Shown: piece by piece, positions 26,391 to 34,434 of the stretch
How positions within the stretch are numbered: the stretch's first letter is position 1
How the letters are laid out: every line of letters starts with the position of its first letter
Assembly: GCA_020161575.1 (NCBI GenBank)
Contig: JAIUNR010000001.1
Span: forward strand, 558,001 to 622,000
Direction of reading: 5' to 3'
Length of the DNA stretch: 64,000 nucleotides
Source of the DNA: Pseudomonadota bacterium
GTDB lineage: Bacteria > Pseudomonadota > Alphaproteobacteria > Rhizobiales > Beijerinckiaceae
Program-made: the position numbers and the translations under genes
Notes under the pieces: model-generated
The model's input: the letters and a program-made list of their open reading frames with translations, nothing else
What the model was told of the DNA's origin: nothing
The model's database searches: none

Positions 26391-27437
26391 ATGAACGAGA
26401 GCGTGGTTCGGCAGGCATTTCTGGATCAGGCTCGATGGTGCGATGGCCTCGGCTCGCCGTTTACTGCCTGTCTTATGCGGGTGATCGAGTCGCTGCTGGA
26501 TCGGGAATGCGAAGTTGGTCGCCGGATTCTCGAATGGCAGGGCAATCCGAGCGCCTCGCATGATTCTGTACCTTTGCGCCTCGCCGGAGCCTTGCAGGCG
26601 CTGGCTCTTGGCGGCCATGCGCCCGCGCTTGCGGCGCTCTACCCGCCGAACGCAATGCCATCCCAGGGTGCGTTGACCGCGCTGCTGCCGACAATCTTTC
26701 GGGAGCACGAAACCTTCCTGCTCGAGCTCCTGCGTTTTGCGCCGCAAACGAATGAGGCCGGCCGTTCCGCGATCCTGTATCCCGCGATGGCGGAAATCGC
26801 CCGCGTCACCGGAAAGCCGCTCGCTTTATTCGAATTGGGATCCAGCGCCGGGCTGAACCTCGCGCTGGATATGTTTGCTTATCGTTTTGGCGGCAATCAG
26901 GTGGGCAAGCTTCAATCCTCCTTAAGCCTTGCGCCGGAATGGAGCGGCGAGCCGCTTGAACCACCGCCCTTCCGGGTGGCTTCCCGACGCGGTTGCGACC
27001 TCAACCCGCTCGATATCCGCGTTCCGATGGAGCGCGCGCGGCTCAGAAGCTATGTCTGGGCGGATCAGTCCGAGCGCATCGCGCGTTTCGAGGCGGCGGC
27101 CAGCATCGCGGCGGATCTGCCTATCCGGCTCGACAAGGCGGAAGCGGCGGATTGGGTCGAGCAGAACCTCGAGCTTGATCATTCGGGTCAGACCTGCCCG
27201 GTTCTCTTCCACACCATCGCCGCGCAGTATTTCCCCGAGGAAAGCAGGGCGCGCATCGCCGCGCATCTGGAAAAGATCGGCGCGGCGGCGACGCCGGATC
27301 GCCCGCTCGCCTGGCTCGCCTTCGAGCAGGTGCCGGGCGAGGGGCATCTCCTCACCCTTCGCCTGTGGCCGGGCGGCGAGGCGCGCATGCTCGCCAAGGC
27401 CGATCCGCATGGGCGGAAGGTCGAATGGCGGGGGTGA
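26391..27437 (+). CDS. DUF2332 family protein
   Basis: 348 residues matching DUF2332 (PF10094), a cytoplasmic family of unknown function. Recognisable parts are the N-terminal QARWCDGLGSPF, the central ALFELGSSAGLNLALD, which resembles the glycine-rich loop of a SAM-dependent methyltransferase, and FHTIAAQYF. A methyltransferase-like fold is my inference. It follows thrS by 96 bases and has a hairpin over its Shine-Dalgarno sequence. Confidence 0.85.
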   Translation: MNESVVRQAFLDQARWCDGLGSPFTACLMRVIESLLDRECEVGRRILEWQGNPSASHDSVPLRLAGALQALALGGHAPALAALYPPNAMPSQGALTALLPTIFREHETFLLELLRFAPQTNEAGRSAILYPAMAEIARVTGKPLALFELGSSAGLNLALDMFAYRFGGNQVGKLQSSLSLAPEWSGEPLEPPPFRVASRRGCDLNPLDIRVPMERARLRSYVWADQSERIARFEAAASIAADLPIRLDKAEAADWVEQNLELDHSGQTCPVLFHTIAAQYFPEESRARIAAHLEKIGAAATPDRPLAWLAFEQVPGEGHLLTLRLWPGGEARMLAKADPHGRKVEWRG

Positions 27438-27442
27438 AGTGA

Positions 27443-27730
27443 TTATTTGCTCTGATCTATCACGAGATCGACCACTTCACGTAAATATCGTGAGTCGTAT
27501 ATATGGTAGAAAATATGCTGAATTGAAACTTGGATCGCGGCGAAGTCCGATTCATCTTGGAAAGATTGTATTTCGGATCTCATAATTTCAAGCTCGTCTA
27601 TGATATCTTCGATCGCCCGCATCAGACGATGCCACTCCGGTTCTCCATCGATATCATAGATCGCAAATGCCTTGGATTGACGCGCTATTGCTTCCAAGCG
27701 GTCTAGCGGCAAAGAATCGCGCGCGGTCAT
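27443..27730 (-). CDS. Hypothetical acidic protein, low GC
   Basis: 95 residues, acidic and mostly helical by composition (AIEDIIDELEIMRSEIQSF), with many Ile and Tyr. No family is recognised. The gene is clearly poorer in G and C than its neighbours and uses A/T-ending codons, which points to acquisition from elsewhere or weak codon selection. It starts seven bases after the stop of the RAM-domain gene, so it is probably the second gene of that transcript. Confidence 0.6.
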   Translation of the reverse strand: MTARDSLPLDRLEAIARQSKAFAIYDIDGEPEWHRLMRAIEDIIDELEIMRSEIQSFQDESDFAAIQVSIQHIFYHIYDSRYLREVVDLVIDQSK

Positions 27731-27737
27731 TGTCCCC

Positions 27738-27974
27738 TCAAAACGTCTTGAACGTGATCAGCGTCAGCGTGTCCTGAATGCCGGGAATGGTCTGCACCTT
27801 CTGGCCCACGAAATGGCCGATATCGTGCGCGTCATCGAGGTGGAACTTGGCGAGAATGTCGAAAGTACCGGCGGTGGAATAGATTTCCGAGGCGATTTCG
27901 GCATCGGCGAGGGCGGTTGCGACCTCGTAGGTCTTGCCGAGGTTGCATTTGATTTGGACGAAGAAGGTTTGCAT
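27738..27974 (-). CDS. Stand-alone RAM domain (Lrp/AsnC ligand-binding) protein
   Basis: 78 residues equal to the C-terminal RAM domain of Lrp/AsnC regulators (PF01037), starting MQTFFVQIKCNLGKTYEVA. The DNA-binding helix-turn-helix of full Lrp proteins is missing. Such short proteins form the same amino-acid-binding octamers and may modulate full-length Lrp proteins. Length and start are typical. A small low-GC gene follows seven bases later. Confidence 0.88.
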   Translation of the reverse strand: MQTFFVQIKCNLGKTYEVATALADAEIASEIYSTAGTFDILAKFHLDDAHDIGHFVGQKVQTIPGIQDTLTLITFKTF

Positions 27975-28109
27975 GGCAGCGCGAATGGTGGGGAGTGAAT
28001 GGCGAAGAGGGTGATCTGGGTTTCAGGCTAGCGGAATAACGGGGCTTTGCAAGCTGGCGCCTTCCTTCCTGGCTATTCGCTACCCCCTATTCGCCACGCG
28101 CGAATTTCC

Positions 28110-28964
28110 TCACTCCACCACAATCTCGAAATCGCGGTTGACGCCGCCTTCCACCTTGAGCTGGCCGCGATATTCGCGCTCGTTATGGCGGGCGAGGACA
28201 TTGTAGGTGCCTTCGCCGATATCGACATTGGGGAAGGCGCCCGCCGCCTCGGCGACGATATCGCCGCCCGGCGTTTCGATCGTCCATTCCGCGCCTGCGA
28301 GCGCCGCGCCACCGCGCTGGCGCACGAGCTTCAGCGTGATCGTGGCGGCGCGGTGATTCACGACCGCCTCGCTCACCTTGCCGGTCTCGATCTTGACATC
28401 CGAACGCACGACAGAGTTCGAACCCGAATAGGTCGAGACGAGGTGATAGGTGCCTTCGGGCAGGGCGATCCGGGTGAAGGGGCGCAGGTTGTCGGTGACA
28501 AGCTTGCCTTCGGAATTGTTGGCGGTGGGGATATACAGCGCGATCTTCTGCCGGTTGGGCGGAATGGGGCGCTCCGGCACCCCGAGATAGCCCGAAACCG
28601 TGAGGGCGCCGGCATTGACGGCGAGGGTCATCACCGAACCCAGCTCGCCGACATTGATCTCGCGCATCGCAGTGGCAAGGCCGTAGCTCACATGCACGGC
28701 ATATTGCCCCGCCGGCAGCGCAAGGCTCGGCCGCGCCACTTCCGATTTCGTGACGAGCTGGATATCGCCGCCCCGCACCGAATAGATGCGCCAGATCAGG
28801 TTTTCGGTAATTTCGCCGCCGCGCTCGCCGAAGGTCGCCCGCAAGGCGAGAACGCCGGTGCGCTGGGGAACGAATTGCGCCTGCGCGGTGCCGGCGAGCA
28901 CCAGCGTCGCCGCAAGCAGCAGCGCGCGGCGGTCGAGAAGGGGCGGGGCCAAAGCGTCACGCAT
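28110..28964 (-). CDS. Hypothetical exported protein with carboxypeptidase-regulatory-like repeats
   Basis: 284 residues. A signal peptide (LDRRALLLAATLVLAGTAQAQ) is followed by repeats of a beta-sandwich type: phrases such as LPAGQYAVHVSYG, LPEGTYHLVSTYSG and IGEGTYNVLARHN recur every 60-90 residues, as in carboxypeptidase regulatory-like or PEGA domains. These domains bind carbohydrates or other envelope parts. I start at the ATG at 28964; an in-frame TTG at 29000 would lengthen it by 12 residues. It lies 64 bases after the CitE-like gene on the same strand. Confidence 0.68.
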   Translation of the reverse strand: MRDALAPPLLDRRALLLAATLVLAGTAQAQFVPQRTGVLALRATFGERGGEITENLIWRIYSVRGGDIQLVTKSEVARPSLALPAGQYAVHVSYGLATAMREINVGELGSVMTLAVNAGALTVSGYLGVPERPIPPNRQKIALYIPTANNSEGKLVTDNLRPFTRIALPEGTYHLVSTYSGSNSVVRSDVKIETGKVSEAVVNHRAATITLKLVRQRGGAALAGAEWTIETPGGDIVAEAAGAFPNVDIGEGTYNVLARHNEREYRGQLKVEGGVNRDFEIVVE

Positions 28965-29027
28965 CCGGGCTTTGTGCGCCAAGGCGAGGGGGTGGGTCAA
29001 TCGTCAACCGCATGGTGCAGCCGCGGC

Positions 29028-29906
29028 TCACACCGCGATTCCCGCCGCCGCCGCGCGGGCGAGGATGCGACGGGCCTGCACGAGATGCGGGCGATCAATC
29101 ATCTGGCCGTCGAGACCGATCACGCCGGCATCGGGATTGGCCTCGAACAGGGCGACGATCCTGCGCGCGTGGTCGATGGCTTTCTCGTCGGGTGTGAAGA
29201 CCGCGTTGATCACCGCCACCTGTGCCGGGTGGATCGCCATCTTGGCGATGAACCCGTCGCGCCGGCTGGCCTCCGCCTCGGCGCGCAGGCCGTCCGTGTC
29301 GCGGAAATCGGTGAAGACGCTGTCGATCGGCGCGACTTCCGCCGCCGAAGCCGCGAACAGGGCCAGGGAACGCGCGAGGCGATAGGGATCGGTATAATGG
29401 CCTGCCTCGTCGCGGTTCCGTTCGGCGCCGATCGCGCCGGCAAGATCCTCGCCGCCCCAGGTCAGGCCTTCCAGCCGGTTGGAGGCGCCGGGGATCGTAC
29501 CGAGCCGGAAAAGCGCGAGCGGTGTTTCCGTCGCGATGGCGATGATCTGCGTCGCGCCGTCGATCAGCTCGTTCTCGGCCTCGCGCACGGCGAGCAGGGC
29601 GGCGAGATGCTGGATATCCGCGCCGCCCTCGCATTTCGGCAGCATGATCGCGGCGGGCGCGCCCGGCATGATGGCGTCGAGATCCGCCGCGATCAGCCCG
29701 GATTTCAGCGCGTTGACCCGCACCAGAAGGAGCGGCTGTCCTTCGAGCCGCTTGCGCAGCGTTTCGCATACCAGCGCGCGTGCCTCGGCCTTGCGGCTTG
29801 CCGCGACCGAATCCTCAAGATCGAGGATGAGCGCATCCGCGCCCGAATCGAGCCCCTTGGCGATTTTCCGGGCATCGTCGCCGGGAACGAAGAGCAGGGA
29901 ACGCAT
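29028..29906 (-). CDS. CitE-like CoA ester lyase
   Basis: 292 residues of the HpcH/HpaI aldolase (CitE) TIM-barrel family. The start MRSLLFVPGDDARKI is typical, as are DALILDLEDSV, LLVRVN and the metal Glu region (AIATETPLAL, then WGGEDLAGAIG). Members cleave malyl-CoA, citramalyl-CoA or citryl-CoA, or hydrolyse malyl-CoA. It lies four bases after a MaoC-type hydratase gene, which argues for a pathway using an unsaturated dicarboxyl-CoA such as mesaconyl-CoA or itaconyl-CoA; the exact substrate cannot be read. Confidence 0.88.
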   Translation of the reverse strand: MRSLLFVPGDDARKIAKGLDSGADALILDLEDSVAASRKAEARALVCETLRKRLEGQPLLLVRVNALKSGLIAADLDAIMPGAPAAIMLPKCEGGADIQHLAALLAVREAENELIDGATQIIAIATETPLALFRLGTIPGASNRLEGLTWGGEDLAGAIGAERNRDEAGHYTDPYRLARSLALFAASAAEVAPIDSVFTDFRDTDGLRAEAEASRRDGFIAKMAIHPAQVAVINAVFTPDEKAIDHARRIVALFEANPDAGVIGLDGQMIDRPHLVQARRILARAAAAGIAV

Positions 29907-29910
29907 GGGC

Positions 29911-30417
29911 TCAGCTCCTTGGCGCCTTGCGCATGAAGGCCTGCCGGCGGCACTCCGCGACCAGCACGCCGTTCTGGTTGAAGGTGCGGTGATGCAGATC
30001 GACGATGCCGGCATCTGGCCGCGACTTTGATTCGCGCTTCCCGACGATCTCTGTCTCCACCCGCAGCGTGTCGCCCTCGAAAACCGGGGCGGGGAACTTC
30101 ACGTCGCTCATGCCGAGATTGGCGATGGTCGTGCCGACGGTGGTGTCTGATACGGAGATGCCGATCATCAATCCGAGGGTGAAGAGGGAATTCATCAGCG
30201 GCTTGCCCCATTCCGTTTCATTCGCGCAGAAATCGGCGTCGATATGGAGCGGCTGCGGGTTCAGCGTCATGTTGGAGAACAGCATGTTGTCCATCTGCGT
30301 CACGGTGCGGCGCAGGCCGTGACGAATCGTCTCTCCGACTGGAAAATCCTCGAAAAAGCGGCCGCCGCGCTCGTGCCTTTGGCCGGGAACCCAGGAAGGG
30401 GTAGAAGTGGCGGACAT
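29911..30417 (-). CDS. MaoC family hydratase
   Basis: 168 residues of hot-dog fold. The hydratase-2 motif region is visible as MTLNPQPLHIDADFCAN, with the catalytic Asp/His pair in LHIDAD. Start MSATSTPSWVPGQ at 30417 follows AAGGA. MaoC enzymes add water to a CoA-bound double bond. Paired with the CitE-like lyase it resembles itaconyl-CoA hydratase/citramalyl-CoA lyase and mesaconyl-CoA hydratase/malyl-CoA lyase couples; no CoA transferase gene is nearby to decide. Confidence 0.85.
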   Translation of the reverse strand: MSATSTPSWVPGQRHERGGRFFEDFPVGETIRHGLRRTVTQMDNMLFSNMTLNPQPLHIDADFCANETEWGKPLMNSLFTLGLMIGISVSDTTVGTTIANLGMSDVKFPAPVFEGDTLRVETEIVGKRESKSRPDAGIVDLHHRTFNQNGVLVAECRRQAFMRKAPRS

Positions 30418-30569
30418 ATTAAATCCTTCAGGATCAACAGGTTGAAGCGAAAAATGTGCCGTGCCGGCACGGGCGCGTGCGCGGTGCTTAAGGAGCGGTT
30501 TACCATAATTGGCGAAAGTGCAAGAGGCCGCGCCGGGCCTTTCCGGCCGACCGCCGGGGCCAGAAAGCC

Positions 30570-31700
30570 ATGTTCCTCTTCTCGACGCCTGCCAGACAGG
30601 AGCCGCCGCGCCCGGAAAGCGTGCGCGCGGGCGATCACCCGATCGCACAGCCCCTGCGCGCGGCCTCGGAAGCGACCGGCATTCCCTTCGATTATCTGGT
30701 CAAGACAGCGAAGCGCGAATCGAACCTCAACCCCGAGGCCAAGGCCGCCAATTCCAGCGCCACGGGCCTGTTTCAGTTCATCGAGCAGACCTGGCTCGGT
30801 CTCGTCAAACGTCAGGGGCCCCAGCTCGGGCTGTCGCAGGCCGCGAGCGCGATCCAGCAGGATCGCTCGGGGCGCTATGTCGTCGCCGAGGCGGATATGC
30901 GCCAGCAGATCCTGGCGTTGCGCAAGGACCCCACGCTTTCCGCGCGCCTTGCCGGAATCTTCACGAGCGAGAACAAGGCCAGCCTGCGCGAGGCGCTCGG
31001 GCGCGATCCCAGTGGGGGCGAGCTTTACATCGCGCATTTCATGGGCGCGGGCGGCGCGCGTGAGCTCATCACGCAGGCGGCTGGCAACCCGGAACGCGCT
31101 GCGGCGAGTGCTTTCCCTGATGCGGCGTCGTCCAATCGGACGATCTTCTTCGATCCCAAGGGGCGTGCGCGTACCATGCGCGAGGTCTATGCCCGGCTGG
31201 TCTCCTTCCATGACGGTGCCGATTCCACTGTCGCGCCGATGATGGCCGTGGCCGCGCCGCAGGGCGATAATGGTCCGCCGACGCGCTCGCCGCTCGCCAT
31301 CGCGCCGGCGCGCAATGTTACGCAGACAGGGCAGCTGCGCCGCGATGCCGGTTTCTACGGCTTCTTCCGCTCGGGAGGAGATACTCCGGCCGCCAATACC
31401 TTGCGCCAGAACTGGCAGCAGGTGGCGGATAGCCGGATGCCGGGCAAGGCGCCCTCGTTCTTTCCGCGCGGGGATGGCGTGAAGGTCGCCTCGCTTGATG
31501 ATGAGGCCGCCCGAATTCAGGCGGCGCTTGACCGGCAGGATGCCGAACAACTGCGTGTCAGCCCGCTGACGCCCTTCGAGGCGAAGATCGCCTACGAGGA
31601 GGTGATCGCGCCGCTTCCGCCGGTTCGCCCCGCCAATCTGCCCGGTGCCGATAACGGGCTTCCCCTTGATCTGACCCGCCCGGCGGGAGCAAAGCGTTGA
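30570..31700 (+). CDS. Lytic transglycosylase domain protein
   Basis: 376 residues. The goose-lysozyme-like transglycosylase region spans about 35-110: KRESNLNPEAKAA holds the catalytic Glu and ATGLFQFIEQTW the next family motif. The C-terminal half is low-complexity and Pro/Ala-rich, without a recognised domain. No clear signal peptide precedes the domain (MFLFSTPARQEPPRPES), so export may use another route, as in flagellar or secretion-linked enzymes. A DUF2336 gene follows 11 bases later. Confidence 0.85.
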   Translation: MFLFSTPARQEPPRPESVRAGDHPIAQPLRAASEATGIPFDYLVKTAKRESNLNPEAKAANSSATGLFQFIEQTWLGLVKRQGPQLGLSQAASAIQQDRSGRYVVAEADMRQQILALRKDPTLSARLAGIFTSENKASLREALGRDPSGGELYIAHFMGAGGARELITQAAGNPERAAASAFPDAASSNRTIFFDPKGRARTMREVYARLVSFHDGADSTVAPMMAVAAPQGDNGPPTRSPLAIAPARNVTQTGQLRRDAGFYGFFRSGGDTPAANTLRQNWQQVADSRMPGKAPSFFPRGDGVKVASLDDEAARIQAALDRQDAEQLRVSPLTPFEAKIAYEEVIAPLPPVRPANLPGADNGLPLDLTRPAGAKR

Positions 31701-31711
31701 AGGCATAGCCG

Positions 31712-33130
31712 ATGCTCGTGAAATCGTTTCTCGCCTGGATGGACAAGGCATCGATGCGTGAACGCGCCGAGGCGGCTGCAATGCTGGCGGAAGCCTATCT
31801 CGCCGGCCATTACGGCGGGGACAGCGCGGAGGAAATGGAGGCCGCGCTGGCTTCTGTGCTGGACGATCCTTCCCTGCCGGTGCGCCGCGCGCTGGCGCGG
31901 ACGCTCGCTGAAAGCCCTGCCGCACCCCGGCACCTTGTCCTGGCGCTCGCCGCGGATCAGCCGGAAGTCTCGGCGCTGCTGATCGCACGGTCGCCCCTGC
32001 TCACCGAGGCGGATCTGATCGATCTTGCAACAACCTCCGAAGGTCTGGCGCTGGTGGGGCTGGCTCTGCGGCATGAAGTCCCGGCGCGTCTTGCGCGCGA
32101 GATCATCGCCCGAAAAATGTTTGATGCGGTTCACGTCCTTGTCGGCAACCATCAGGCGGAGATCGACGAGCCGGATCTGCTCGCGGCTTTGGCCGCCTTT
32201 GGAAATCACGCGAAACTGCGCGCCGCCATGCTCGGCCGGCCGGGTTTGCCGGCCAGCGTCCGTCACGCACTGATGCATGCGGTGGCGGGTAGTCTCGGCG
32301 CTTTCGTCACCGAGGGCGGTTTTTTGCCCGCCGCGCGCAATGCGCGCATTCTCGATGAGACCCTGCAGGGGGGCACGGTTGCCATCGCACGCCAGGTCGG
32401 ACGCGATCTGGCGGGGTTCGTCCGCTATCTGCGCTGGGAGGGGCATCTGACGCCGGCGCTTCTGTTCAGGGCGGTGCTGGCCGGTGAGATGAAGCTGCTT
32501 GACGCGGCGCTCGCCGAATTATGCGGTCTCGATATCCGCAAGGTCGAGATGCATGTCGGGTCTGGCAGTGTCGCAGCGTTAACGGCCCTGCTGCGCCGGG
32601 CGGAGCTTCCCGGTTTTCTCGTGCCGGTGATGATCGCGGCTTTGCGCGAGGCTGGGCGGCATGATCCCGCGGCTTTCAACGGCGATTTCATGCTGCCGGT
32701 GATCCTCGTCGCCCAGCAGGCCGCGCTCGCGGTTCCGGGCGAGGAGGGCATCCGGTTGATCGCGCTGTTGCGCCGCTACGAGGCGGAAGCAGCCCGCCAG
32801 CAGGCGCGGCGTATGGCCGAAACCTTGCGCCGCGAGGCGATCGACGAGGAACAGGCGCGCCTGAGCCTTCTGCCGCTGGATATCGGCCCGGAAATGCTGC
32901 GTCTCGCGCAGGCGGCGCCGTTGGAGGAAGCGCGTCCGCCATCTCCTGCCTTTGCGCCGCTCGATCGCCGGATCGCGCGGGCGCGTGGTCTTGTGCTCGA
33001 CGAACCGATCCCGGATCTGCGCTCCGTCATCGCGGAGTGGCGTGCCGAGCAGATGGCGCAAGGAATAGCGCCGACGGGCGAGGAGCCGCGTGCCGCGAAC
33101 AGCCAGCCGGCCCGGAACCGGGCCGCCTGA
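31712..33130 (+). CDS. DUF2336 family protein
   Basis: 472 residues matching DUF2336 (PF10098), an alphaproteobacterial family of unknown function that resembles HEAT-type helical repeats (LDDPSLPVRRALARTLAESP, RSPLLTEADLIDLA). No membrane segment or signal is present, so it is likely cytoplasmic and contacts other proteins. It follows the transglycosylase gene by 11 bases and converges with the Hpt gene. DUF2336 proteins are often linked to two-component and flagellar genes in this class, which fits the neighbours. Confidence 0.85.
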   Translation: MLVKSFLAWMDKASMRERAEAAAMLAEAYLAGHYGGDSAEEMEAALASVLDDPSLPVRRALARTLAESPAAPRHLVLALAADQPEVSALLIARSPLLTEADLIDLATTSEGLALVGLALRHEVPARLAREIIARKMFDAVHVLVGNHQAEIDEPDLLAALAAFGNHAKLRAAMLGRPGLPASVRHALMHAVAGSLGAFVTEGGFLPAARNARILDETLQGGTVAIARQVGRDLAGFVRYLRWEGHLTPALLFRAVLAGEMKLLDAALAELCGLDIRKVEMHVGSGSVAALTALLRRAELPGFLVPVMIAALREAGRHDPAAFNGDFMLPVILVAQQAALAVPGEEGIRLIALLRRYEAEAARQQARRMAETLRREAIDEEQARLSLLPLDIGPEMLRLAQAAPLEEARPPSPAFAPLDRRIARARGLVLDEPIPDLRSVIAEWRAEQMAQGIAPTGEEPRAANSQPARNRAA

Positions 33131-33136
33131 TTTGGC

Positions 33137-33745
33137 TTACATCGCGCGCTTGAGCCGCAATTCTTCCTGGATGGCCTTCTGGCGCGCATCGATCACCCGT
33201 TCGATCGCGCGGCGCAGGTTGAAGATGATCTGCGTCGCGACCGGGTTGGCGTAATCGCGGATGTTGTTGCGGTAGATGGCTTTGACCGAATCCACGTGAT
33301 GCGCGATGAGCTGGATCGGCAGGTAATCCGGCTCTATCTTGTCCAGCAGCTTGGAGAGAGAGCCGGCGATTTCCGCCGCGATCGGGTAACCGAACACATC
33401 GGCCTGCCCGCGGATATCATGCGCCGCCCGGAACAACGGACCGATATCGCGCTTGCCGGGGTCGGAATCGCGGAAATTCTCATAAGCGGCGATGAGACGG
33501 TTGACCTCGTCTCCCATCCAGTTCTGAAAATCGGCGGAGAGGTCCTTCATCGCCGCATCGGCGGCGGCGACGGACATTTCGTCCACGCCGCCGGCATCGG
33601 ATGAGCGTACGGCGGCCTTGGCGCGCAGGGTGCCGCCGAGATGGATGACGCGGGTATCGCCGAAATCCTGCTCGACATTGAGATCGGAGGGGTTTTGCGG
33701 TTCAGGAACCGGGCTGTTGGCATCGACAAGGACAGGGGTGCTCAT
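33137..33745 (-). CDS. Hpt domain phosphotransfer protein
   Basis: 202 residues. After a disordered N-terminal third, an Hpt-like four-helix domain carries the phosphorylatable histidine in FRAAHDIRGQADVFGYP (H109 by the chosen start). A C-terminal helical extension follows (FNLRRAIERVIDARQKAIQE). It follows the response regulator gene on the same strand, so phosphate is likely passed between them. The start at 33745 leaves seven bases between the genes; an ATG at 33760 would overlap the upstream gene. Confidence 0.82.
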   Translation of the reverse strand: MSTPVLVDANSPVPEPQNPSDLNVEQDFGDTRVIHLGGTLRAKAAVRSSDAGGVDEMSVAAADAAMKDLSADFQNWMGDEVNRLIAAYENFRDSDPGKRDIGPLFRAAHDIRGQADVFGYPIAAEIAGSLSKLLDKIEPDYLPIQLIAHHVDSVKAIYRNNIRDYANPVATQIIFNLRRAIERVIDARQKAIQEELRLKRAM

Positions 33746-33752
33746 CGCATCC

Positions 33753-34268
33753 TCACGCATGGGCGGTGTTGTTGTTCAGGAACGCGGCCTGCCCGCGCGC
33801 CTTGTACTGCTCCGCCTTCACAAGATGGCGGCGATCGGGGCCGAAATAGGTGTCGGTACGGATGAAGGGACGGGGATTGAGCACCACCTTGGCGATGCGC
33901 TGATACAGGCCCTTGGCGGAGATCGGCTTGACCAGCATTTCCGAGACGCCGGCATCGCGGGCCTCGAACACGCGCGAGCGCTCGGCATAGCCGGTGATCA
34001 TGATGATCGGCACGAAGGGATTCGGGCTGGTATCGGGCTGGCGGATCATCTTGGTCAGCTCGATACCGTCGAAAACGGGCATCGACCAATCGGTGATCAC
34101 GACATCGGGGAGGTGGGTCGCGAAAGCCTCAAGCCCGGCGGCGCCGTCCTCGGCCTCGAAAACCTCGCGCGTGCCGAATCCGTGCAGCAAGGTGCGGATG
34201 ATCCGGCGCATGTAGGAATTGTCATCGATGATGAGAAAACGCAGGCGGCTGCAATCAACGCGAAACAT
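33753..34268 (-). CDS. CheY-like response regulator
   Basis: 171 residues with one receiver domain: acidic pair D15-D16, phosphorylation site D60 (VITDWSMP), T92 (MITGYAE) and K114 (LVKPIS). A C-terminal tail of about 40 residues (RPFIRTDTYFGPDRRHL) has no output domain I recognise but carries the FxGPxRR motif seen in other alphaproteobacterial single-domain regulators. It forms an operon with the Hpt gene. No histidine kinase is in the window. Confidence 0.9.
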   Translation of the reverse strand: MFRVDCSRLRFLIIDDNSYMRRIIRTLLHGFGTREVFEAEDGAAGLEAFATHLPDVVITDWSMPVFDGIELTKMIRQPDTSPNPFVPIIMITGYAERSRVFEARDAGVSEMLVKPISAKGLYQRIAKVVLNPRPFIRTDTYFGPDRRHLVKAEQYKARGQAAFLNNNTAHA

Positions 34269-34434
34269 GGACAGCTCGGCGCGTCACGGATTCTGCCGCC
34301 GGAACCTGGGTGTGACGCTATACAAGCCCTGTTCCGCTTCCGATTCTTCGGTAAGCTGAGCTTAGGCGGTCTTCGTTAACGAGGACTGAAATGTATCGGA
34401 AACAGGAATTGGTTCCGCTTCCCGAGAGGTTCGC

